DNA of 7,821 bases, taken from assembly GCA_017860395.1 (NCBI GenBank), contig JAGDMC010000059.1, positions 1 through 7,821 on the forward strand, given 5' to 3'. The notes beneath the pieces are model-generated. The model had not been told where the DNA came from. It was given only the letters and a program-made list of their open reading frames with translations, and did not search any database. Made by a program: the position numbers and the translations under genes. Each line of letters begins with the position of its first letter. Positions within the stretch are counted from its first letter, which is position 1. Origin of the DNA: Bacteroidota bacterium (lineage in GTDB: Bacteria > Bacteroidota > Bacteroidia > Bacteroidales > UBA932). Positions 1 through 6,527 of this stretch are shown piece after piece.

Positions 1-987
1 GCCGGACTTGAGCAGATTTTCGGAAAGCATTACGGATTTATTGACGACATTCTGGACAAGTCCTGCCTTGAAAAGGCACAAAAAGAGATTGACTGGTGCA
101 CTGAAAAGGGAATAAAAATCCACTACTATCCAACCGCTTCCTTCCCATCCCGCCTGAAGGAGTGTTGTGATTCCCCGGTAATTCTTTATTCATACGGAGA
201 TACCGATTTTAATCACGACAAAATTATTGCAATTGTTGGCACGCGGCGTTCAACCGCATACGGAACAAAAACCTGCAGAAACATAATTGAGGAGTTGTCC
301 GCAGGCGGTTACAACCCGGTAATTGTAAGCGGGCTGGCTTTCGGGATAGACATTTGCGCGCATAAGGCTGCTCTGGATTTTGGCCTTCACACAATTGCCG
401 TTCTTGCAACTGCACTCGACACAATTTATCCGTCTCAGCATCACTCTCATGCAAAAAGCATCTCAAAACAGGGAGCGCTTCTCACAGAGTTTTCAAGGGG
501 CACGGATTCTTTCAAGCTCAATTTTGTTCAGAGGAACAGGATTATTGCAGGAATATCTGCAGCGACAATAGTAATAGAATCGGGAGAGAAAGGTGGCGCA
601 CTTATAACTGCAGAGCTCGCCCACTCCTACTCAAGGGAACTTTTTGCCGTTCCGGGCAGAATTTCCGATTCACTTTCGGCAGGCTGCAATAAACTTATAG
701 CAGGGAATCTGGCTTCTGTTTTTACCTCTGCAGAGGATTTCCTTATATACATGGGATGGAATGACAAGAGCAAATCTGCTGTCACCAAAGAGAAGAAATT
801 GTTTTATACAGGCGATCCCGAAAAAGAAAAAATATTAGTAGCTTTGAGGCAGAATATGGAGCTGAATATAGATGAATTACACAGGCTTACAGGGCAAAGA
901 ATCCAGGATCTTTCTGTAAAGTTATTAGAACTGGAAATGGAGGGGCTGGTCAATTCATTTCATGGCAACAGATATTTACTCTCCTAA
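1..987 (+). CDS. dprA: DNA-processing protein DprA (5' end outside the window)
   Basis: DprA (Smf) binds incoming single-stranded DNA in the cytoplasm and loads RecA onto it during natural transformation; it is widely kept even in bacteria not known to be competent. The reading frame is open from base 1, so 328 residues are visible and the start lies upstream; compared with usual family lengths, perhaps 35-45 residues are missing. Visible marks of the Rossmann-like DprA core, numbered within the fragment, are VGTRRS at about 79-84, SGLAFGID at 110-117, FVQRNRIIAG at 175-184, the ESGEKGGALITAELA stretch at 193-207 and GCNKLI at 228-233. The last ~55 residues (IDELHRLTG onward) look like the C-terminal winged-helix domain common in this family. 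The stop TAA lies 16 bases before the preferred tatD start, suggesting one transcript. Family assignment is secure; a role in transformation here is inference. Confidence 0.96.
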   Translation, partial: AGLEQIFGKHYGFIDDILDKSCLEKAQKEIDWCTEKGIKIHYYPTASFPSRLKECCDSPVILYSYGDTDFNHDKIIAIVGTRRSTAYGTKTCRNIIEELSAGGYNPVIVSGLAFGIDICAHKAALDFGLHTIAVLATALDTIYPSQHHSHAKSISKQGALLTEFSRGTDSFKLNFVQRNRIIAGISAATIVIESGEKGGALITAELAHSYSRELFAVPGRISDSLSAGCNKLIAGNLASVFTSAEDFLIYMGWNDKSKSAVTKEKKLFYTGDPEKEKILVALRQNMELNIDELHRLTGQRIQDLSVKLLELEMEGLVNSFHGNRYLLS

Positions 988-1003
988 ACACAATAATTTT
1001 ATA

Positions 1004-1777
1004 ATGACTCAATTCATTGATACTCACTCTCATTTATACGACAACGATTTTATATCCGACCTCCCCGAGGTAATTGAAAGGGCAAAAGAGAGCAAGGTAT
1101 TAAGATGTATCTTACCGGCCGTTGATAAAAGTTGCCAGCAATCACTAATGGATACTGCTTCAGGATTCCCGGGCACTCTCTTTCCGGCTGCAGGTCTGCA
1201 CCCTACTTCCGTAGGAGAAAACTGGGAGGAGGAACTTGAATTCGTATACGAAACTACCGCTGCCCATAAATATATTGCAATAGGTGAAATAGGCATGGAC
1301 GGTTACTGGTCGAAAGATTTTCTGAGCCAGCAGGCAATTGTTTTTGAGAAACAGATCGAACTGGCAGTACGGCTTAATCTTCCTGTTATCATTCATTCCC
1401 GTGAAGCAACTGAGGAGATATTCAAAGTATTGGAAAAATGCCGTCATTTAAATGTAAAGGGAGTTTTTCATGCTTTTTCAGGAAGCTATGAAACATTCTG
1501 CCGTATTCAGAAAACAGGAAATTTTTTAGTGGGTATAGGTGGTGTCGTTACTTTTAAAAAAGCCTCTCTTGCAGAGACCGTAAAAAAAATAGGGCTTGAA
1601 AACATTGTGCTTGAGACTGATGCCCCCTGGCTGGCTCCTGCGCCGTTCCGCGGTAAAAGAAATGAGCCGTCATATATAGGTATAATAGCACAAAAGCTGT
1701 CAGAATTGCTGGAAAAGGACATAGAAGAAGTAGCCGAAAAAACTACCGGAAATGCACAAAGAATGTTTAACTTGTAA
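1004..1777 (+). CDS. tatD: TatD-family metal-dependent deoxyribonuclease
   Basis: A 257-residue TIM-barrel metallohydrolase of the TatD family, cytoplasmic, acting as a Mg-dependent 3'-5' DNase in characterised members (DNA repair or turnover). Metal and active-site motifs are all present: DTHSHL with H8 and H10, GLHP at 64-67, GEIGMD with E95, the IIHSRE block with H131, FHAFSGS with H156, and LETDAPWLAP with D206. Length matches the family. I chose ATG 1004 because the conserved THSH motif then sits at residues 7-10, as is usual. An in-frame ATG at 962 would add 14 unconserved residues and overlap dprA by 26 bases. There is no Shine-Dalgarno motif, as expected in Bacteroidota. It sits 16 bases after dprA and 18 before ansA. 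The exact substrate cannot be read from sequence. Confidence 0.95.
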   Translation: MTQFIDTHSHLYDNDFISDLPEVIERAKESKVLRCILPAVDKSCQQSLMDTASGFPGTLFPAAGLHPTSVGENWEEELEFVYETTAAHKYIAIGEIGMDGYWSKDFLSQQAIVFEKQIELAVRLNLPVIIHSREATEEIFKVLEKCRHLNVKGVFHAFSGSYETFCRIQKTGNFLVGIGGVVTFKKASLAETVKKIGLENIVLETDAPWLAPAPFRGKRNEPSYIGIIAQKLSELLEKDIEEVAEKTTGNAQRMFNL

Positions 1778-1795
1778 TTTCATTCAAAAAAATAA

Positions 1796-2830
1796 ATGAA
1801 CTCATCTATTCTCTTAATTTACACCGGGGGAACAATAGGGATGAAACAGGATCCTGAAACAGGTGCCCTGATGCCCTTTAATTTCAATGAAATTCTTGAA
1901 GAGGTTCCTGAACTTAAGAAATTTGGCTGTAGAATCGACACTTTTTCATTTGAACCGCCTATAGATTCTTCTGATATTCGGACAGATTTCTGGATTGAGA
2001 TTGCAAAACTCATTCAAAAAAATTACAGCCTGTACGATGGATTTGTAATTCTTCACGGTACCGATACTATGTCATATTCTGCATCTGCTTTAAGTTTTAT
2101 GCTGGAAAATCTTCAGAAGCCGGTTATTTTCACAGGAAGCCAGCTTCCGATAGGAATGCTCCGCACAGACGGAAAAGAAAATCTCATATCTTCCATAGAA
2201 ATTGCTGCAGCAAAGGATTCCGAAGGAAGAGCAATGGTTCCCGAAGTTTGCATCTATTTTGAGAGTCAGCTTTACAGGGGAAACAGAACTACAAAATACA
2301 ATGCAGAAAATTTCAGGGCATTTCGCTCTGCAAACTATCCTGTACTTGCCGAGATTGGAATACATATAAAATACAATAATGCTTATATAAGGTATCCCGA
2401 AACATTCAGCAATGAGTTGTCAATTAAAACGGACCTGGGTACATCTGTTGTTATATTAAAAATTTTTCCGGGAATCTCCCGCGAAATTATCGAGCCAATA
2501 CTCAACATCAATGGCCTTAAAGCCATAATATTAGAAACCTACGGCTCCGGAAACGCCCCTACTGCTGAATGGTTCATTGATTTGTTAAAAAATGCGATTG
2601 ACCGTGGCCTTATAATATTGAACGTTACTCAGTGCCATGCGGGGAAAGTCGATATGGACGCATACTCAACGGGAATACTTTTAAAGAAGATAGGAGTCAT
2701 AAGCGGATTTGACAGTACAACCGAAGCCGCTCTCACGAAATTATTTTTTATACTCGGCCAAACAAATGACAATCAGAATATTAAAAGAATGTTGCAGAAA
2801 AATTTACGAGGTGAAATTTCAAACATTTAG
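1796..2830 (+). CDS. ansA: Type I (cytoplasmic) L-asparaginase
   Basis: Hydrolyses L-asparagine to L-aspartate and ammonia. The 344-residue protein carries the paired asparaginase signatures: YTGGTIGM at 9-16, with T13 matching the nucleophilic threonine, and HGTDTMSYSA at 88-97, with T90-D91. The RGNRTTK motif at 161-167 supplies the expected catalytic lysine (K167). GSQLPIGMLRTDG at 114-126 and the C-terminal block TQCHAGKVDMDAY (278-290) through NLRGE (336-340) resemble E. coli AnsA rather than AnsB. No signal peptide is present, so the enzyme is cytoplasmic. C279 lies in the TQC motif that holds the allosteric asparagine-site cysteine in E. coli AnsA, so allosteric activation is possible but inferred. 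It follows tatD by 18 bases and is followed by a 104-base gap, so it is probably the last gene of the dprA-tatD-ansA run. Confidence 0.95.
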   Translation: MNSSILLIYTGGTIGMKQDPETGALMPFNFNEILEEVPELKKFGCRIDTFSFEPPIDSSDIRTDFWIEIAKLIQKNYSLYDGFVILHGTDTMSYSASALSFMLENLQKPVIFTGSQLPIGMLRTDGKENLISSIEIAAAKDSEGRAMVPEVCIYFESQLYRGNRTTKYNAENFRAFRSANYPVLAEIGIHIKYNNAYIRYPETFSNELSIKTDLGTSVVILKIFPGISREIIEPILNINGLKAIILETYGSGNAPTAEWFIDLLKNAIDRGLIILNVTQCHAGKVDMDAYSTGILLKKIGVISGFDSTTEAALTKLFFILGQTNDNQNIKRMLQKNLRGEISNI

Positions 2831-2863
2831 TTGTAATTAAAAAATTCTTTTTAAATTGCACGA

Positions 2864-2899
2864 TGTTTGGCCCCAAGAGGAAACAAATAACTATTTAAA
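2864..2899 (+). promoter_or_regulatory. Candidate promoter/leader region of the exb operon with small inverted repeat
   Basis: This lies in the 104-base gap (2831-2934) between ansA and exbB, the largest gap in the window. TTTG at 2866-2869 could be a Bacteroidota -33 element. The A/T-rich stretch 2888-2899 lies about 18-22 bases further on, where a -7 element (consensus TAnnTTTG) would fall, but no copy is close to consensus. The same place holds an inverted repeat, TGTTT (2864-2868) against AAACA (2881-2885), extendable by CC (2871-2872) with GG (2879-2880) across a two-base bulge. I see no U-tract after it, so it does not look like a terminator for ansA. The rest of the gap is A/T-rich with nothing I can name. 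Low confidence. Confidence 0.22.
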
Positions 2900-2934
2900 A
2901 TACATTGTTTAATACTTTAATCATTCAAAAATTT

Positions 2935-3690
2935 ATGAAAAAATTTTTCATGTTTTTGGCAGTAGTAGGTTTCATGACCCTATCTGCACAGTATGTTGCT
3001 GCTCAAACACCAGATCCTGCCACTACAACTACTGTAGCTCAGCAGACTCCTCAGGCAGAAACTGCTATCCACCAACAACTTAAGTCCTACTTTATTGAGG
3101 GGGGTGCCGGGTTTATGGCTTCAATCCTCATCTGTCTTATCCTTGGTTTAGCAATTGCCATTGAGAGAATTATTTATCTGAATCTTTCAACAACCAACAC
3201 TGAAAAACTTCTAAAGAAAATCGAAGATGCTTACAAAACAGGCGGAGTTGAAGCTGCAAAAGAAGTTTGCCGCACAACTAAGGGCCCGGTTGCTTCTATT
3301 TTCTATCAAGGTATTTCACGCATGGACGAAGGTATCGAAGTTGTTGAAAAATCAGTCGTTTCTTATGGTGGCGTTCAAATGAGCCAGCTTGAGAGCGGTT
3401 TAACATGGATTTCACTTTTCATTGCAACTGCACCTATGTTAGGTTTCCTTGGAACAGTTATTGGTCTTATCCAGGCATTCGACGCGATTGAAGTTGCCGG
3501 TGATATTTCCCCTAACGTTGTTGCTTCAGGTATGAAAGTTGCCTTGATTACCACAGTAGGTGGTTTGGTTGTAGGTATCATTCTTCAGGTTTTTTACAAC
3601 TACATTCTTTCAAAGATCGACGCTATTGTTATCTCTATGGAAGATGCATCAATATCTCTTATTGATATTTTGGTTAAAGCAAAAAAATAA
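2935..3690 (+). CDS. exbB: ExbB/TolQ/MotA-family proton channel subunit
   Basis: Inner-membrane subunit that, with ExbD, forms the proton channel passing proton-motive force to TonB for outer-membrane transport. The 251-residue protein starts with a signal-like segment (1-24, ending YVAAQ), then a Thr/Gln/Pro-rich linker (about 25-45). Three membrane helices follow at about 58-80, 156-182 and 201-224. The conserved family core shows as LFIATAPMLGFLGTVIGLIQAF (161-182) and the third helix with TTVGG (206-210). The large cytoplasmic loop (about 83-155) holds GPVASIFYQGI. I chose ATG 2935 because the protein then opens MKKFF, a normal export signal; a TTG at 2905 would add ten residues ahead of it. 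This N-terminal extension is usual in Bacteroidota ExbB homologues and absent from E. coli ExbB. First gene of a four-gene block; glycine codons are mostly GGT. Confidence 0.93.
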   Translation: MKKFFMFLAVVGFMTLSAQYVAAQTPDPATTTTVAQQTPQAETAIHQQLKSYFIEGGAGFMASILICLILGLAIAIERIIYLNLSTTNTEKLLKKIEDAYKTGGVEAAKEVCRTTKGPVASIFYQGISRMDEGIEVVEKSVVSYGGVQMSQLESGLTWISLFIATAPMLGFLGTVIGLIQAFDAIEVAGDISPNVVASGMKVALITTVGGLVVGIILQVFYNYILSKIDAIVISMEDASISLIDILVKAKK

Positions 3691-3699
3691 AGATCGATT

Positions 3700-4110
3700 A
3701 TGTCAAAACTAGGTAAATACATTTTATACACTTTAATGGCTATTTCCATAGTATTTGTAGTTGCTTTCTTTGTCAATCAGGATGCAGTTCTGGATTCATT
3801 CCTTTACTATGCATACATCCTTTTTGGAGTTGCATTACTTGCTGTGATTTGCCTCCCTTTAATCAACCTGTTCGACAATCCTAAAGGCATTAAGAAAATT
3901 TTATCAAGCCTTTTGGTTGTAGTTGTTCTGGTTGGTGTGTCGTATCTCCTGTCTTCAGGCGATCCCCTTACCAATAAGCCTAATCTTAATCCAACAGAAA
4001 GTGTGCTGAAGATGACTGACACTGGTCTGATTATGACTTATTTTTTAGCCGCTGCTGCTGTCCTCTCTATTGGAGTAGGTGGAGTATTGTCTATTATTAG
4101 AAACAGGTAA
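3700..4110 (+). CDS. Uncharacterised four-helix membrane protein in the exb operon
   Basis: I do not recognise a characterised family. The 136-residue protein is very hydrophobic, with four predicted membrane helices at about 7-26, 35-56, 65-85 and 108-133. Short loops carry a basic patch (NPKGIKKI, 60-67) between helices 2 and 3, and a polar segment (87-107, with NKPNLNP) between helices 3 and 4. Both ends are likely on the same side; the basic loop suggests N- and C-termini in the cytoplasm, leaving the polar segment in the periplasm. There is no signal peptide, catalytic motif or metal site. It starts nine bases after exbB and ends 16 bases before exbD, so it must be co-transcribed with the motor genes. 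From memory, small membrane proteins of this kind recur in this position in Bacteroidales, so an accessory or assembly role with the ExbB-ExbD complex is a reasonable inference, not shown. Confidence 0.85.
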   Translation: MSKLGKYILYTLMAISIVFVVAFFVNQDAVLDSFLYYAYILFGVALLAVICLPLINLFDNPKGIKKILSSLLVVVVLVGVSYLLSSGDPLTNKPNLNPTESVLKMTDTGLIMTYFLAAAAVLSIGVGGVLSIIRNR

Positions 4111-4126
4111 ATAAACTATAATTAAT

Positions 4127-4705
4127 ATGGCTAGACCAGTACAAGGACTGCCTTCTTCTTCATTGGCCGATATTTCCTTCATGGTTCTTATCTTTTTCCT
4201 TTTGGTATCAACCATGGACCAGGATATGGGTTTGCAGCGCCGTCTGCCTCCTATGCCTGATCCAAACCAGAAAGTTGACGATGTTCAAATCAAACGTCGC
4301 AATATTATGGTTGTAAGGATAAACGATGCCGACCGCCTGCTTGCAGGAGGTTCCCCAATGGAAGTAAGCATGCTGAAGGATAAGGCAAAAGAATTCTTAC
4401 TCAACCCTACTAATGACGAGAATCTCCCTGAAAAGGCAGAGCAGACAATAGAAGGTTTTGGTACTTACCCTGTATCTAAAGGTGTTATCTCATTACAAAA
4501 TACACGTGGAACAAGTTACAACGCATATATCAAGGTTCAGAACGAATTGGTAAAAGCTGTTAACGAAATCCGCGATGATTTTGCGATGCAAAACTTTGGC
4601 AAGAAGTATTTTGCTCTTACCGAAGATCAGCAACGTGTTTGTAGAGATGCTATACCTCAGAATATCTCGGAAGCAGATCCAAAAGACACAGGTAGAAAGA
4701 AATAA
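4127..4705 (+). CDS. exbD: ExbD/TolR-family protein, long form
   Basis: Single-pass inner-membrane partner of ExbB in the proton-driven motor. One N-terminal helix (about 13-30) contains D15 in SSSLADISF, the position of the protonatable aspartate essential in ExbD (D25 in E. coli), here after a short cytoplasmic tail. A periplasmic domain of about 160 residues follows; its C-terminal half (GVISLQNTRGT 119-129, IKVQNELVKAVNEIRD 135-150, then FGKKYFAL 157-164) is the ExbD fold segment. Between about 66 and 115 lies extra charged sequence, which makes this 192-residue protein longer than the ~140-residue E. coli ExbD; the tail 181-192 is polar. There is no Shine-Dalgarno motif before ATG 4127. 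It sits 16 bases after the four-helix protein gene and 14 before a second exbD. Confidence 0.92.
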   Translation: MARPVQGLPSSSLADISFMVLIFFLLVSTMDQDMGLQRRLPPMPDPNQKVDDVQIKRRNIMVVRINDADRLLAGGSPMEVSMLKDKAKEFLLNPTNDENLPEKAEQTIEGFGTYPVSKGVISLQNTRGTSYNAYIKVQNELVKAVNEIRDDFAMQNFGKKYFALTEDQQRVCRDAIPQNISEADPKDTGRKK

Positions 4706-4719
4706 TAAAGAAGAAAAGT

Positions 4720-5196
4720 ATGGCAAAATTTTCAAGAAAAGGTAAGGGCGGAGTCCCTGAGCTGAGTACCTCGTCACTTGCTGACATTGTGTTCATGATA
4801 CTATTGTTCTTTATGCTCACTACCAGTATGAGACAGGGAGAAAAGAAGGTTACATTAAAGATGCCAGGTGCATCTGAAATTGCTAAACTTGAGAGAAAAG
4901 ACCTTGCTGCATATATATATGTAGGTACCCCTATTCCAAGCGAACAGGGTAAATATGGTACCGACGCACGAATTCAGCTTAATGACTCATTCAGGTCAGT
5001 AGATGATATCCGTGACTTTATTGCAGCAGAGCGTGAAACACTCAGTGAAGCAGACCGTCAATTTATGACAGTATCTATTAAGGCAGACGAAAATGTTCGT
5101 ATGGGTATAGTTACAGACATCAAACAAGAGCTTAGAAGAACATCTGCTCTTAAGATTATGTATGCAGCCCGCAAGGCTGGTGCCGGCGAACTTTAG
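4720..5196 (+). CDS. exbD: ExbD/TolR-family protein, short form
   Basis: Second ExbD paralogue in the operon, 158 residues. A basic cytoplasmic tail (KFSRKGKGG, 3-11) leads into one membrane helix (about 19-37) with the essential aspartate at D22 in SSLADIVFM. The periplasmic part begins with VTLKMPGAS (44-52), a segment placed like the strand that follows the helix in ExbD/TolR proteins. It ends with the typical fold SIKADENVRMGIVTDIKQEL (119-138) and ALKIMYAARK (143-152). It is a clear paralogue of the preceding gene but diverged along its whole length, so the two probably have distinct positions or roles in the complex, for example a heterodimeric ExbD pair (inference). It is the last gene of the exb block; a strong hairpin begins 21 bases after its stop. 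Confidence 0.93.
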   Translation: MAKFSRKGKGGVPELSTSSLADIVFMILLFFMLTTSMRQGEKKVTLKMPGASEIAKLERKDLAAYIYVGTPIPSEQGKYGTDARIQLNDSFRSVDDIRDFIAAERETLSEADRQFMTVSIKADENVRMGIVTDIKQELRRTSALKIMYAARKAGAGEL

Positions 5197-5217
5197 TCTT
5201 TGTCAATTTCTCAGGAT

Positions 5218-5255
5218 GAGGGTGTCTTCTTTTAATAAAAGGACACCCTCTCTTG
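5218..5255 (+). terminator. Strong hairpin after the exb operon, probable terminator or attenuator
   Basis: Outer arms GAGGGTGTC (5218-5226) and GACACCCTC (5242-5250) pair perfectly over nine bases. Inner arms CTTTT (5229-5233) and AAAAG (5237-5241) add five pairs across a TT bulge (5227-5228), with a three-base loop AAT. The stem begins 21 bases after the exbD stop and ends 35 bases before the phosphatase start. The tail (TCTTGT, 5251-5256) is only weakly U-rich, so termination may be partial, or the stem may protect the 3' end of the exb transcript. Confidence 0.7.
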
Positions 5256-5285
5256 TATAGAAACAAATCCAAATAAAATTAAGTA

Positions 5286-6500
5286 ATGAAAAAAATTATA
5301 TTGATTCTTTCTCTGATCGTTACATTTTTTTTAATCTCTGATGCTTCTATTGGCCAGCAAAAGGGAATCGGTCAACAGGCAAAATATGTATTCTTATTTA
5401 TTGGAGATGGCATGAGCCAGTCCCATGTTTCTCTTGCAGAGGCTTACCTGGCAACACAGAGAGGTGTTATTGGAAATGATTTCGTCTCATTTTCAAAATT
5501 TCCCACTATATCATTAGTTTCTACATTCTCGCTTAATTCATACATCACAGACTCAGCTGCCGCCGGAACAGCTCTTTCTACAGGAAATAAAACAGACAAC
5601 GGAATGCTTGGAGTGGATCCTAAAGGAAATAAATTTAAAAGCATTACTTACAAAATTCACGAAAAGGGCATTCCTGTAGGAATAATTTCAACTGTTACAC
5701 TTGATCATGCAACTCCGGCTGCTTATTACGCCAATAGCGATAAGAGAGGAGACTATTATGACATTGCTCTTCAACTTCCAAATACCGGATTCGAATTTTT
5801 TGGAGGTGGCGGATTTATAGATCCCACAGGTAAAGAGAAAAATATGCCAAATATTTATAAAATAATAGGAGAAAATGGTTATAAGATAGCAAGAGGTGTT
5901 TCCGAAATGAAAACTGTCAAAAAAGGAGAGAAAGTAATAATGCTGCAACAAGCCGGCAAAGAGGGTGAGCTTCCTTTTGCAATTGACAGAAAAGTTGGTG
6001 ACCTTGCATTAAAAGATGTTGTTTCCGCTGCAATCGAACATTTATACAGCAAAAAAGGGTTCTTTATAATGGCAGAAGGTGGGAAAATTGACTGGGCAGC
6101 GCATAGCAACGACGGCAAGGCAGATATTCTGGAAGTACTGGATTTTGCAGATGCTGTAGAAGTAGCCTACCAGTTTTACCTTAAACATCCGGGCGAGACT
6201 CTGATTCTCGTTACAGCTGACCATGATACAGGAGGACTCTCTCTTGGCAGCACAAAAGGGTACACCCTCAATTTAAAGGCGCTTGATTCTCAAAAAAGCT
6301 CTATAGCTGTTTCGAAAGACAGCACAGAAGCATATCTTGCATTAAACAAAAAAGCATTTGTCGGCTGGACAACAACATCACATTCGGGTATTGCTGTTCC
6401 TCTGTACTCAATTGGTGCGGGCAGCGGAAATTTTAACGGAAGACTTGACAACACAGATGTTCCTAAACTCATTCTTAAGAGCATGAGAATTCCATTTTAA
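5286..6500 (+). CDS. Exported alkaline phosphatase, PhoA family
   Basis: Periplasmic or envelope phosphomonoesterase that releases inorganic phosphate, with two zinc ions and one magnesium ion in the family active site. The 404-residue protein has a Sec signal peptide (about 1-23, hydrophobic IILILSLIVTFFLI, no lipobox cysteine). Active-site residues can be matched to E. coli PhoA: D41 in FIGDGMSQSH, nucleophile S90 in TDSAAAGTA, T143 in DHATPAAYYAN, E264, D269 and H273 in AEGGKIDWAAHSNDG, D312 and H313 in TADHDTGG, and H366 in TTSHSG. R154 in SDKRGDYYD may be the phosphate-binding arginine. The stretch 325-360 before the last histidine is short, so the crown region is reduced compared with PhoA. 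Length is typical of Bacteroidota members. ATG 5286 gives a normal signal peptide. No Pho-box-like repeat is evident in the 89 bases upstream, so phosphate control cannot be claimed. The downstream hydrolase follows after 27 bases. Confidence 0.94.
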   Translation: MKKIILILSLIVTFFLISDASIGQQKGIGQQAKYVFLFIGDGMSQSHVSLAEAYLATQRGVIGNDFVSFSKFPTISLVSTFSLNSYITDSAAAGTALSTGNKTDNGMLGVDPKGNKFKSITYKIHEKGIPVGIISTVTLDHATPAAYYANSDKRGDYYDIALQLPNTGFEFFGGGGFIDPTGKEKNMPNIYKIIGENGYKIARGVSEMKTVKKGEKVIMLQQAGKEGELPFAIDRKVGDLALKDVVSAAIEHLYSKKGFFIMAEGGKIDWAAHSNDGKADILEVLDFADAVEVAYQFYLKHPGETLILVTADHDTGGLSLGSTKGYTLNLKALDSQKSSIAVSKDSTEAYLALNKKAFVGWTTTSHSGIAVPLYSIGAGSGNFNGRLDNTDVPKLILKSMRIPF

Positions 6501-6511
6501 AGTAAACTTAA

Positions 6512-6527
6512 AACCACCCCCCTGGTT
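6512..6527 (+). other. Short perfect hairpin with C6 loop abutting a start codon
   Basis: AACCA (6512-6516) and TGGTT (6523-6527) are exact reverse complements flanking six C residues, and the right arm ends at the base before the ATG at 6528. Together they fill the second half of the 27-base gap between the phosphatase and the GHL10 gene. In a region with A/T-rich leaders this C-tract stands out. A five-pair stem is weak and a regulatory role is only a possibility. Confidence 0.3.

Noticed and set aside
962..1003. Upstream in-frame ATG for tatD, overlapping the end of dprA by 26 bases
   Set aside because: The extra 14 residues are not family-like, and ATG 1004 puts the metal-binding THSH motif at the usual position near the N-terminus.
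1779..1800. TTCATT/AATGAA inverted repeat around the ansA start codon
   Set aside because: Six weak A/T-rich pairs with a ten-base loop are expected by chance in such leaders; there is no second line of evidence.
2836..2857. A/T-only inverted repeat (AATTAAAAA with TTTTTAAATT) after ansA as a terminator
   Set aside because: Imperfect pairing, no G/C in the stem and no distinct U-tract; low-complexity A/T sequence explains it.
2905..2934. TTG start giving ExbB ten more residues
   Set aside because: The extension would precede a well-formed signal peptide beginning at ATG 2935; a rare start codon is not needed.
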